Shown here piece by piece: positions 35,218 to 43,547 of a stretch of DNA of 64,000 nucleotides. The DNA is from Asanoa sp. WMMD1127 (GTDB taxonomy: Bacteria > Actinomycetota > Actinomycetes > Mycobacteriales > Micromonosporaceae). Positions within the stretch are counted from its first letter, which is position 1, and each line of letters opens with the position of its first letter. The stretch is taken from positions 1,612,001 to 1,676,000 of the forward strand of contig NZ_JARUBP010000001.1 of NCBI RefSeq assembly GCF_029626225.1. The letters are read 5' to 3'. Under the pieces are notes generated by a model. That model was not told where the DNA came from, searched no databases, and saw only the letters and a list, made by a program, of their open reading frames with translations. The position numbers and the translations under genes were made by a program.

Positions 35218-35261
35218 CTTCGCACCGTAGCGCGGCCCGGGCGGCCGTGATCCCCGTCCGA

Positions 35262-35275
35262 TGGTCCTAGGACCA
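35262..35275. promoter_or_regulatory. Palindromic candidate response-regulator box
   Basis: TGGTCCTAGGACCA is a perfect 14-bp palindrome located 45 bp upstream of the kinase start and 66 bp upstream of the divergent SDR gene; GGTC and GGACC-like half sites follow at 35277 and 35301. Its GGTCC/GGACC arms recall the GGGAC-N4-GTCCC type of DevR/NarL sites, so the adjacent regulator may control both sides. Confidence 0.5.
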
Positions 35276-35341
35276 AGGTCCCGGGCCGCGCTTGGCCATG
35301 GACCGATGGCATCGGCCGGCGTCGTTCCTAGCGTTGAAGGC

Positions 35342-36010
35342 ATGACAACAGCGATCATCACCGGCGCGTCCCGTGGTCTGGGCCGCGCGCTCACCGGCGG
35401 GCTCGCCCGGGCCGGCTGGAACGTCATCGTCGACGGCCGCGACGCCGCTGCCCTGGCCGCGGTCGGCTTCGACCCCGGCGTCACCCCGGTGGTCGGCTCG
35501 GTCCTCGACCCGGGCCACCGGGCGGCGCTGATCGAGGCGGCCGACCGTTACGGCGGCGCCGACCTGCTGGTCAACAACGCCGGCATCCTCGGGCCGTCAC
35601 CGCAGCCGGCACTGGCCGACTACCCGATCGAGGCGCTGCGCGAGGTGTACGAGGTCAACGTGCACGCGCCGCTCGCCCTCACCCAGCTCGCCCTCCCGAC
35701 ACTCCGCAAGCGCGGTGGGGCCGTGCTCAACGTGACCTCGGACGCCGCGATCGAGCCGTACGCCGGTTGGGGTGGCTACGGATCGGCCAAGGCGGCGCTC
35801 GAGCAGTTGAGCCGGATCCTGTCGGTCGAAGAGCCGGACGTACGCGTGTGGTGGGCCGATCCGGGCGACCTGCGCACGCGGATGCACCAGGAGGCCTTCC
35901 CCGGCGAGGACATCAGCGACCGGCCGGAGCCGGAGTCGGTCGTGCCGGCGTTCCTGCGGGTGCTGGCCGCGCGACCCGAGTCGGGCCGGATTCGGGTGGC
36001 GCAGTGGTGA
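35342..36010 (+). CDS. Short-chain dehydrogenase/reductase
   Basis: 222-aa Rossmann oxidoreductase: cofactor loop TGASRGLG, NNAG structural motif, Ser in NVTSDAAI and the catalytic Y-x3-K in YGSAK. R in GASRGLGR suggests NADP(H) preference (inference). Slightly shorter than the usual 250 aa. Its TGA overlaps the GTG start of the QueA-like gene (GTGA), so the pair is coupled. Divergent from the two-component system. Confidence 0.87.
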   Translation: MTTAIITGASRGLGRALTGGLARAGWNVIVDGRDAAALAAVGFDPGVTPVVGSVLDPGHRAALIEAADRYGGADLLVNNAGILGPSPQPALADYPIEALREVYEVNVHAPLALTQLALPTLRKRGGAVLNVTSDAAIEPYAGWGGYGSAKAALEQLSRILSVEEPDVRVWWADPGDLRTRMHQEAFPGEDISDRPEPESVVPAFLRVLAARPESGRIRVAQW

Positions 36011-37023
36011 CCGCGGTGGCGTCGCTCGACTTCGTGCTGCCGGACGAGCTGTCGGCGCACGAGCCGCCCGAGGCCCGGGGTGTGCCCCGCGACGGCGTAC
36101 GCATGCTCGTGTCGACACCCGCGGCCCAGTCCCACCGGGTCTTCCGCGACCTGCCGTCGGTGTTGCGGCCGGGCGACGTGCTGGTGGTCAACACGTCAGC
36201 GACCCTGCCGGCGGCGGTGCCGACCCTCGACGGGCACGTCGTGCACTTCTCGACGGCGCTGGACGACGGGAGCTGGCTGGTCGAGCCCCGCGTCCGGGCC
36301 GCGGCCGGGCCGACCACCGGACCGCTGACGTCGGTCGCCGGCCAGCGCTTCCCGCTGCGGGGTGGTGGGACGGTGACGCTGCGAACGCCGTACTCCCGTG
36401 GTCGGCTCTGGGTGGCTTCGCTGTCGTTCGAGGATGTGCACGGCTATCTGGCCGCTTTCGGGGAGCCGATCCGCTACAGCTATGTGCCGCGGCCGTGGCC
36501 GCTGCCGTCCTACCAGACGGTGTTCGCGACGCAGCCCGGCAGCGCGGAGATGCCGAGCGCGGCGCGGCCGTTCACCGACCGGGTCGTCACCCGGCTCGTC
36601 GCCGCCGGGGTGGTGCTGGCGCCGATCGTGCTGCACACGGGTGTGGCGTCGGCCGAGGCGCACGAACGCCCGTACCCCGAGTGGTTCTCGGTCCCTGAGT
36701 CGACCGCGCGGGTGCTGGCGGGCGCGCGCCGGGTGATCGCGGTCGGCACCACCGTGGTCCGGGCGCTGGAGACCACCGGCGGCCAGGCGGGTTCGGGTTG
36801 GACCGATCTGGTGGTGACGCCGGAGCGGGGCGTGCGGGTCGTGGACGGCTTGCTGACGGGGTTCCACGAACCGCGCGCCTCGCACCTGGACCTGCTGGCC
36901 GCGGTGGCCGGGCCGGACCTCGTGGCCCGCTCCTACCAGGAGGCGCTGTCGGCCGGTTACCGCTGGCACGAGTTCGGTGACGTCAACTTGCTGCTGTCGG
37001 AGCGTGCCGTGGGAGCGGTATAG
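36007..37023 (+). CDS. QueA-like SAM:tRNA ribosyltransferase-isomerase homologue
   Basis: 338-aa protein of the QueA family. Visible family features: an N-terminal FVLPDELSAHEPPEARG block, VLVVNTSATLPA, IRYSYV, SYQTVFATQPGSAEMPSAARPFT, VLHTGVAS and VGTTVVRALET, then the C-terminal GYRWHEFGDVNLLL. Bona fide QueA transfers a ribosyl group from SAM to preQ1-tRNA in queuosine synthesis. No other queuosine gene is visible nearby and the usual motifs are altered (for example VVNTSATLPA for VxNxTRVxPA), so it may have another substrate. Confidence 0.8.
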   Translation: MTAVASLDFVLPDELSAHEPPEARGVPRDGVRMLVSTPAAQSHRVFRDLPSVLRPGDVLVVNTSATLPAAVPTLDGHVVHFSTALDDGSWLVEPRVRAAAGPTTGPLTSVAGQRFPLRGGGTVTLRTPYSRGRLWVASLSFEDVHGYLAAFGEPIRYSYVPRPWPLPSYQTVFATQPGSAEMPSAARPFTDRVVTRLVAAGVVLAPIVLHTGVASAEAHERPYPEWFSVPESTARVLAGARRVIAVGTTVVRALETTGGQAGSGWTDLVVTPERGVRVVDGLLTGFHEPRASHLDLLAAVAGPDLVARSYQEALSAGYRWHEFGDVNLLLSERAVGAV

Positions 37024-37059
37024 TCCCGCCGATCGAGCGCGTGCAGTGGAGGATGGCGC

Positions 37060-38220
37060 ATGTCCCAAGGTCAGCAGCTCTACGACACGCCGGCGTTCGA
37101 CACGTCGATGCGCGGCTACGAGAAGAAGCAGGTCGACCGGCACGTCGCCGACACCGCCGAGCGGATCGCCAAGCTCGGCGCCGAACGCGACCAGGCGCAC
37201 AACCACATCCGCAGCCTCACCGCCAACCTCGAGCAGGTGCACGGCGAGCTGACCGAGCTGCGGGACCGGCCGCCCCGCCTCGACCGCGCGTCGTTCCGCC
37301 ACCTCGGCTCCATGGTCGACGAGATCCTGGCCCTGTCCGAGAAGCAGGGCCAGGCCATCGTCGACGCCGCCGGCCAACACGCCGCCGAGATCAAGGCCGC
37401 GGCCGAGAAGGTGCTCGAGGCGGCCCGGGAAAAGGCGGAGCAGCTGCGGGCCGAGGGCCAGGCGGCCCTGGAGGCGGCCGAGCAGGAGTCGGCGCGCCGC
37501 CACGAGGCCAGCGTCGCCGCGATCGAACGCGCCGAGGGCGAAGCGCGGGCCCGGATCGAGTCGGCGCACGAGCAGACCCGCCAGGAACTCACCCAGTGGC
37601 GCGCGGACGTCGAACGCGAGATCAACGACCACCGCGCGGCGGCCATGGAAGCCGACGAAGCGCGGCAGTCGGAAGCGTCCCAGCAGATGCAGACGCATCA
37701 GCAGCAACTGACGCTGGCGCAGCAGGAGATCGAGGCCCGCCAGCAGGCGCTCGCACAGCTGCGCAACGCGCAGGAGCAGGCGCAGCAGCAGCTCGGCCAG
37801 CTCCGCCACGACGGGGCGGCGGTCGAGCAGGAACTGGCCCAGCTGGCCCACCGGCTCCAGGCCACCCGACAAGAGCTGAGCGCGGAGCTGTCGCGGCTGG
37901 ACCACGCCCGCCAGACGGCGGAAGCGGTCGAGCACCAGACGATGGAAGCACGGGCACGGATGCAACGGGAGGCCAAGCGCATGGCCGACCGGGCAGCGGC
38001 GGCCGTCATGGCAGCTGCGGCGATCAGCGAGCAGACGGGCGAGTTCAAGATGGTCGCCGTACGCGGGGAGCACGAGCCGCCGATCGGCCCGGCGCGCCCG
38101 GACCGCGAGCAGGCGTACCGGGAGCAGGAACAGCCGTTAGCCATCGCCGCCGCGCCGGAGGAGCCCCAGCCCACCGACCACCGCCCGACCGCCCCGCCAG
38201 ACCACTCACCGGCGGCTTAG
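37060..38220 (+). CDS. DivIVA-like coiled-coil protein
   Basis: 386-aa soluble protein. An N-terminal DivIVA-type element (TPAFDTSMRGYEKKQVDRHV, ~10-30) is followed by ~270 residues of Ala/Glu/Gln-rich coiled coil and a Pro-rich acidic tail. The element matches the membrane-curvature-binding start of Wag31/DivIVA-type polar proteins; the long coil resembles Scy/FilP-like cytoskeletal proteins. Role in polar growth or septation is inferred. It begins 36 bp after the QueA-like gene. Confidence 0.78.
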   Translation: MSQGQQLYDTPAFDTSMRGYEKKQVDRHVADTAERIAKLGAERDQAHNHIRSLTANLEQVHGELTELRDRPPRLDRASFRHLGSMVDEILALSEKQGQAIVDAAGQHAAEIKAAAEKVLEAAREKAEQLRAEGQAALEAAEQESARRHEASVAAIERAEGEARARIESAHEQTRQELTQWRADVEREINDHRAAAMEADEARQSEASQQMQTHQQQLTLAQQEIEARQQALAQLRNAQEQAQQQLGQLRHDGAAVEQELAQLAHRLQATRQELSAELSRLDHARQTAEAVEHQTMEARARMQREAKRMADRAAAAVMAAAAISEQTGEFKMVAVRGEHEPPIGPARPDREQAYREQEQPLAIAAAPEEPQPTDHRPTAPPDHSPAA

Positions 38221-38764
38221 TTCACGGCGCCGCGACCGACACTTGCCGCGGACCCGGCGGCGTCGCCGGGTCATCGCCCCGCGCCACGCCATATCCCGGG
38301 ACCTGGCCCGCATCGCCGCGCGACGTCTTGATTCGGCTCAGCCATGCCCGGCAGACCCGCCCGCAGCCTGATCAAGTGCAGCCCAGCCGGTAATCAGCGC
38401 CGCACCGCCATGATCGCGTGCAGCCCACCTGGCCGCTGCACGACGGGTCGTCCAGACCACGCACACACGATCATGTGAACACCCGAGCGTAGACCTGACT
38501 CAACACACATGGTCACAGAGAGCACGCTGCGCCGCCGCAAGCAAAGATCGTGCCCAGGCAGAGCCGCAACTGGCGCGGCAACCCCGATCCCGAGGAAACC
38601 CCGCGCCGCCACCCTCCCCCGGGCGGAGCGCCCAACCGGACGAATGACCTTGTCCCCGTCCGGAGATCCTGGTGCCCTGAGGCGCCGCGCGGAGCAGCCG
38701 CAGCCACCTCACGGCACGCATCGTGTCATCGGACGGCCGAACCCAGTCCCTCTCCGGGTGAACC
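38221..38764. other. Non-coding gap without a supported gene
   Basis: Open frames here lack start signals and family features and look like by-products of GC-rich sequence. I see no promoter, repeat array or RNA gene I can defend, except the tRNA-like arm at its right end. The gap may mark an old insertion or deletion point. Confidence 0.5.
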
Positions 38765-38781
38765 CTGGGTTCGAATCCCGG
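38765..38781 (+). other. tRNA T-arm-like remnant
   Basis: CTGGG-TTCGAAT-CCCGG has the exact geometry of a tRNA T-arm: 5-bp stem (one G-U pair) and a 7-base TTCGAAT loop. I could not find matching acceptor, D- or anticodon arms within ~100 bp upstream, and the 3' flank does not give a canonical CCA-proximal acceptor strand. It could be the 3' end of a tRNA left at an integration site, or chance. Confidence 0.35.
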
Positions 38782-38827
38782 GTTTCCTCCCCTTTTGCCG
38801 TTGCCGGTTGGCCTGGACCATCGACGG

Positions 38828-39454
38828 ATGGCGCGACGATGGCGGCAGCTCACCGTGTGGTTGCACATCCTGACCTCCGTCGGCTGGATGGCGCAGGCGA
38901 TGGCGCTCTGCGTGCTCCTCGCCGTCGGTCTCGCCGCTGACGACACCGTCGTGCGGGATGCCGCCACCGCGATGGCGCAGCGCATCGACGGCCGCCTGCT
39001 CGCCCCCATGGCCGGCATCTCCGCCTGCACCGGCATCGCCCTGGCCGCCGCCACCCCTTGGGGCTTCTTCCTCCACTGGTGGGTGCTGACAAAGTTCTCG
39101 ATCAGCATGGTGCAGGTCTACGCCGGCATCTTCGTCCTGTCGCCCGCCCTCACCCGGTCGCTGACCGACGGTCCGACGCTCCCCCTCGTCGTCGGCACCG
39201 CGCTCATGGCCGGCGCGATCGCGTTCCAGGCGTGGGTGTCCGTGCGCAAGCCCTGGGGCCGCGTCCGTGACCGCGGCAAGCTGCCGACCGGCCCCGGCTG
39301 GATCTTCGCCGCCACCGTGCTCGGCGGCGCCGTCGAGCTGTCGATCTCGCTTGTCCTGGGCCACCCGCTGCCGCTGCTCTCCGTCATCCTCATCGTCCTC
39401 GTGCTGGCGACCAGGCGTCGCTGGTCGGGTGGCCCGACAGCCAAGGCCGCCTGA
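38828..39454 (+). CDS. DUF2269-like integral membrane protein
   Basis: 208-aa membrane protein with about four or five hydrophobic segments: LTVWLHILTSVGWMAQAMAL at the start, FLHWWVLTKFSISMVQVY in the middle and LLSVILIVLVLA at the end. The LHILTSVGW motif is common among small actinobacterial membrane proteins of this type. The ATG at 38828 fits homologue length; the RBS is weak. Function unknown. The next gene follows 40 bp downstream on the same strand. Confidence 0.7.
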   Translation: MARRWRQLTVWLHILTSVGWMAQAMALCVLLAVGLAADDTVVRDAATAMAQRIDGRLLAPMAGISACTGIALAAATPWGFFLHWWVLTKFSISMVQVYAGIFVLSPALTRSLTDGPTLPLVVGTALMAGAIAFQAWVSVRKPWGRVRDRGKLPTGPGWIFAATVLGGAVELSISLVLGHPLPLLSVILIVLVLATRRRWSGGPTAKAA

Positions 39455-39494
39455 CCGCGTTTGATCAAGACGCCGCCGGGCAAAGCCTTGCAGC

Positions 39495-41072
39495 ATGAAG
39501 CGCGGCATCCGGGCCGCCGCCGCGGCCGCAGTGTCCGCCCTCGCGGCGGTCGGTGTGCGAGACCTCGTGCAGCGCAACCACGCGCTGTTGCGGAACTTTC
39601 CGGTGATCGGCCACGGTCGCTACCTGATCGAGGCGATCGGGCCCGAGCTCCGGCAGTACGTGGTCGCCGGCAACAACGAGGAGCGGCCGTTCACCCGTGA
39701 CCAGCGGCGGTGGGTCTACGCGTCGGCGAAGAAGGAGAACAACTACTTCGGCTTCGGCACCGACAATGACCTGGAATACACGGCGGGATATCCGATCATC
39801 AAGCACCGTACGTTCGGCCGGGCGGTGCCGCGTTCCACACCGGAGGCCGGGTACGAGGCCCGCCTGCCGTGCGCGAAGGTGCTCGGCGGTGCTCGCGACC
39901 GTCCGAAGGCGTTCCGGCCCGAGTCCGTCGTCAACATCTCGGCGATGAGCTTCGGCTCGTTGTCCGGTCGGGCCGTCGAGGCGCTCAACCGCGGCGCCCA
40001 CCTCGCCGGCTGCCTGCACAACACCGGTGAGGGCGGCCTCTCGCCGTACCACCGCAATGGTGGTGATCTGATCTTCCAGATCGGCACCGCTTATTTCGGG
40101 TGCCGCGACGACCGGGGGCGGTTCGACCTCGCACGGCTCAAGGACCTGGTGGCGCAGCACCCGGTCAAGGCGCTCGAGGTCAAGCTGAGCCAGGGTGCCA
40201 AGCCCAGCCTCGGCGGGCTGCTGCCGGGCGCCAAGGTGTCCGCGGAGATCGCCGCCACCCGCGGCATCACCGAGGGCGTCGACTGCGTCAGCCCGTCGCG
40301 GCACGCCGAGTTCTCCGACACCGACAGCCTGCTGGACTGGGTCGAGCTGCTCGCCGCCGAGACCGGACTGCCCGTTGGCATCAAGTCGGCCGTCGGTGAC
40401 CTGGGGTTCTGGGACGAGCTGACCCAGCTGATGGTCGACACGGGGCGCGGGGTCGACTTCGTGAGCGTCGACGGTGGTGAGGGCGGCACCGGCGCCGCGC
40501 CGATGATCTTCACCGATACCGTCTCGTTGCCGTTCCAGGTGGGGTTCGCGCGGGTCTACCGCATGTTCGCCGAGCGTGAGCTGCACGAGCGGGTCGTCTT
40601 CATCGGCGGCGGCAAGCTCGGGCTGCCCGACAACGCGATCGTGGCGTTCGCACTGGGCTGCGACATGGTCAACGTGGCTCGCGAGGCGATGCTGGCGATC
40701 GGCTGCATCCAGGCCCAGAAGTGCCACACCGACACGTGTCCGACCGGGGTCGCCACGCAGAACCGCTGGCTGACGCGGGGGCTCGACCCGACCCTTAAGT
40801 CCGTACGCGCGGCCAACTACATCAAGACGCTGCGGCGTGACCTGCTCAAGGTGGCCGAGGCCTGCGGGGTCGAGCATCCCGGCCTCATCGACGCGACCGC
40901 CGTGGAGATCCTCGACGGGCGCACCGCCGCCACCGGTCTTGACCAGGTGTACGACTACCGCCCCGGCTGGGGCCTGCCGTCCAAGGCCGACCAGGCGGCG
41001 ATCGTCGACCTGATGCGCGCCACGGAGCCGCAGGGTTCCAGCGCGCCGCCGTCACCGTCGGCGCAAGGCTGA
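39495..41072 (+). CDS. FMN-binding glutamate synthase-like protein
   Basis: 525-aa protein equal to the FMN/Fe-S (GltB central) part of glutamate synthase, without the glutaminase domain. Visible: VNISAMSFGSLSG, HNTGEGGLSPYH, VSVDGGEGGTGAAP, and the Fe-S cluster cysteines C-x5-C-x4-C in IGCIQAQKCHTDTCPTG (~403-414). An N-terminal hydrophobic stretch may anchor it to the membrane. Stand-alone family members are common; their ammonia-donor partner and exact reaction are not settled. Confidence 0.85.
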   Translation: MKRGIRAAAAAAVSALAAVGVRDLVQRNHALLRNFPVIGHGRYLIEAIGPELRQYVVAGNNEERPFTRDQRRWVYASAKKENNYFGFGTDNDLEYTAGYPIIKHRTFGRAVPRSTPEAGYEARLPCAKVLGGARDRPKAFRPESVVNISAMSFGSLSGRAVEALNRGAHLAGCLHNTGEGGLSPYHRNGGDLIFQIGTAYFGCRDDRGRFDLARLKDLVAQHPVKALEVKLSQGAKPSLGGLLPGAKVSAEIAATRGITEGVDCVSPSRHAEFSDTDSLLDWVELLAAETGLPVGIKSAVGDLGFWDELTQLMVDTGRGVDFVSVDGGEGGTGAAPMIFTDTVSLPFQVGFARVYRMFAERELHERVVFIGGGKLGLPDNAIVAFALGCDMVNVAREAMLAIGCIQAQKCHTDTCPTGVATQNRWLTRGLDPTLKSVRAANYIKTLRRDLLKVAEACGVEHPGLIDATAVEILDGRTAATGLDQVYDYRPGWGLPSKADQAAIVDLMRATEPQGSSAPPSPSAQG

Positions 41073-41112
41073 GCGTGGGCGGAGGGAGCCGGAGCCCCCT
41101 CCGCCCATCAGA

Positions 41113-43035
41113 TCAGCGGGTCAGGACCGTCGCGAGCCGGCCCTTGGTGTCCTCGATGCCGGTGAATCCCTCGCTCGGGTTGAACTCGTCCTCACCGAAG
41201 TCGACGTCGGGGTCGTCGGCGGTGCCGCCGACGCCGTCCGGGCCGACACCGTAGAGCAGCGGGAAGTTGCCGCCCTGGTCCATCAGGTTGAGGGTGTCGT
41301 TGAACTGGTCGACGTGCCAGTTGCCGAAGAAGTGACCGGCCTCGTGGGAGACCACGTTGCCGACCGCCTGCGAGATGAAGGCGATCTTGTCGCTCGCCGG
41401 CGTGATGTAGAAGTTGAGCGACGCGTCATCGTCGGCCGGGCCGCTCAGCACGTCCAGCAGGATCAGCGCCGACTCCTGCGTGTCGAAGTTGCCCGGGTCG
41501 ATCGACTGGGCGATGCCGATCGTGTTGACGCCGGACTCGGCGATCGTGCCGCCGACGATCAGCCGGCTGACGTTGACCTGCCCGAACGGGTCGGCGTGGT
41601 CGCGGCTGTTGAGGATCTTCAGCCGGAACTTGTCGTTGAGCCCGCTCGCGATCAGGTCCTGCTTGAGGTTCTCGGTCACCTCGGCCACGATCCGGTCGAT
41701 CAGCGCGTTCTCGTCGGCCGTGGTCAGACCCCAGCGCCCGAGGAAGGCACGGAACGGGCTGAGCGTCACGACGCCCGGACCACCGAAGATCGCCGTGTTG
41801 AGCCGCTGGCCGTTGAAGTCGATGAAGATCGTCTGGGTGACCTTGTCGCCTTCGAGGTTGGGCCGGTACGCCTCGACGGTGATGTCGTAGGCGCCGCTGC
41901 CGTTGCTGACCGCGACGTAGTGCAGCCCGTCCTCGTCGGCCACGTGCTCGCTGACCGCGTTGCCACCGCCCGGCAGCGGGCTGCTCGGCGGGTAGATGAA
42001 GGTCAGGTCCTGGCTCGAACCGTGCACCTCGCGGCCGGCGGTGTCGTAGAGGGTGATCGTCGCGGCCCCACCGGTGACCGAGGTGCCGAGCACGTCGCCC
42101 TTGCGCAGTTGCACTGCGTAGAAGTCGAGGTCGGCTCGGGCCACGTCGACCAGCAGGTTGTAGGCGCCCTCGCTGGCCGCGCCGTCACCGCTGGCGGGGT
42201 CGAACGGGTCCGCCGGCAGCACGTTGTAGCCGGTCACCGCGAGGTAGTAGTCGCCGGCCTCGGTGAACGTGTAGGTCAGCAGGCTGTCGAACCCACCCGA
42301 GTCGTCGTTGAACGCGACCTCTTCGCCATCGGCGTCGTAGAGCGCGAGCATCGAGTCGAGCAGCCCGACCGGGGTGTCGATGTCGGCCCGCAGCGTCTCA
42401 CCGACCTGCGTGATGGTCAGCTTGTAGAAGTCGAAGTCGCCGGTGTCACCGGCGGCCGAGCCGTGCGGTCCGTCACCGATCGTGCCGCTGGTCGTGATGC
42501 CGTTGCGACTGGCCTGGATGCCGGTGTCGCGGGCCAGCGGGATGGCGCCGTCGTCCTCTGTGTTGGGAGTCAGCGTCGTGCGGGAGACGGTCTCGTTGTC
42601 GAGCGAGCCGAGAATGCGGGCCCGCGGGTTCTGCTTGGCCCTGGTGCCGAAGCCGGGCACGGGCTGGGCGATGGCCGTCGAGTCGTTGCTGCCCTGCGTG
42701 CCGTCGGGCTCGTCCTCGTCGACCAGGATCGGCGACGCGGCGGCCGCCTGGCGCAGCGCCCGCTTCTGCTCGCGGACCGCGCTCTGCTTTTCGGCCGCCT
42801 GTTTCCACGCGGCGTAGTCGATCGTCGTCGGATCCGGCACGAGGCCCAGATAAGGATTGACGCCCGTGGGCGCTTTGCCGGCCGGTGCCTTCGCGGCGAC
42901 CTGACCACCCAACGCCAGCGTGGCGCGGTCGGCGCCGCTCGGCCCGGGATCGTACTTCGATTCGGCGCCTGCGGCCGCCGGCAGCATCGCTGCTACCAGC
43001 GCCGTTCCGGCCACCAGCGCGATGGTTCGACGCAT
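41113..43035 (-). CDS. Secreted metzincin-like metalloprotease with pre-peptidase domains
   Basis: 640-aa secreted protein. Signal peptide MRRTIALVAGTALVAAMLPA and a propeptide-like acidic region are followed by two PPC-like beta domains (FDFYKLTITQVGETLRADID with FDSLLTYTFTEAGDYYLAVTG; a second around LDFYAVQLRKGDVLGTSV), then the catalytic part with HEAGHFFGNWH starting at H564, a HExxHxxxxxH-type zinc motif. The start ATG at 43033-43035 has GGGGGAGGG upstream. The acidic C-terminus (DDPDVDFGEDEFNP) may bind Ca2+. Large inverted repeats lie in its upstream region. Confidence 0.82.
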   Translation of the reverse strand: MRRTIALVAGTALVAAMLPAAAGAESKYDPGPSGADRATLALGGQVAAKAPAGKAPTGVNPYLGLVPDPTTIDYAAWKQAAEKQSAVREQKRALRQAAAASPILVDEDEPDGTQGSNDSTAIAQPVPGFGTRAKQNPRARILGSLDNETVSRTTLTPNTEDDGAIPLARDTGIQASRNGITTSGTIGDGPHGSAAGDTGDFDFYKLTITQVGETLRADIDTPVGLLDSMLALYDADGEEVAFNDDSGGFDSLLTYTFTEAGDYYLAVTGYNVLPADPFDPASGDGAASEGAYNLLVDVARADLDFYAVQLRKGDVLGTSVTGGAATITLYDTAGREVHGSSQDLTFIYPPSSPLPGGGNAVSEHVADEDGLHYVAVSNGSGAYDITVEAYRPNLEGDKVTQTIFIDFNGQRLNTAIFGGPGVVTLSPFRAFLGRWGLTTADENALIDRIVAEVTENLKQDLIASGLNDKFRLKILNSRDHADPFGQVNVSRLIVGGTIAESGVNTIGIAQSIDPGNFDTQESALILLDVLSGPADDDASLNFYITPASDKIAFISQAVGNVVSHEAGHFFGNWHVDQFNDTLNLMDQGGNFPLLYGVGPDGVGGTADDPDVDFGEDEFNPSEGFTGIEDTKGRLATVLTR

Positions 43036-43547
43036 GAGCCCTCCCCCTTGCGGCCGGGCCCCTGTGCCCGGCCCATCGATGGCTATCGCGACGCTATCCA
43101 TCGACCAAGGTCGTGAACAGACGGAGATCGTCGCCATTCACATAGACGTAACGCGATAGCCATCGAAACCGGGACATTTACTCTGATCAAAAAAGACCAC
43201 TGTCCGGCATCCGTCGAGGGGGTTGCCAAACCGTACGTTCGGCTACCACGATCCGACCACTCGGTCGGTCCACCCACTATGGATCTTGGAAGCATCACTG
43301 GCCACATGAGATGATCATGAAAGCCGGTGTACGCGGGCGATCGCGCGTCACCGCCCCGATCCATCGGCGTTTACGCAGGTGGAGACCGCCACTGTGGAAC
43401 GGAGCCCACGGGCCTTTCGGCGGCCTTGACCCGTGGTCCATCATTGAGTGAAGCGGACGAATGAGGTGCACTCGTCATGCGTCCACAGTGTTCCCTCGAG
43501 TTGCTAGCTGGCGTCAGTGGAGTCAGGCGGATGGTGGTGCGCGACAG
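43036..43547. other. Intergenic regulatory region between metalloprotease and SCO2524-like gene
   Basis: 512 bp without a supported gene. It holds a 7-bp stem-loop (43053-43072) in the metalloprotease leader, a pair of 15-bp perfect inverted repeats (43076-43090 and 43152-43166), and a comparatively AT-rich patch near 43176-43200. It must carry the promoters for both divergent genes. Confidence 0.55.
43076..43166. repeat. 15-bp perfect inverted repeat pair
   Basis: TCGATGGCTATCGCG (43076-43090) and its exact reverse complement CGCGATAGCCATCGA (43152-43166) are 61 bp apart, 41 bp upstream of the metalloprotease start. A third, imperfect copy (GCTATCCATCGA) is at 43093-43104. Likely binding sites of one regulator, able to loop the promoter. 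Confidence 0.65.

Noticed and set aside
38509-38940. Possible small gene in the gap after the DivIVA-like gene.
   Set aside because: Arg/Pro-rich translation without RBS or recognisable family, overlapping the start of the DUF2269-like gene in another frame.
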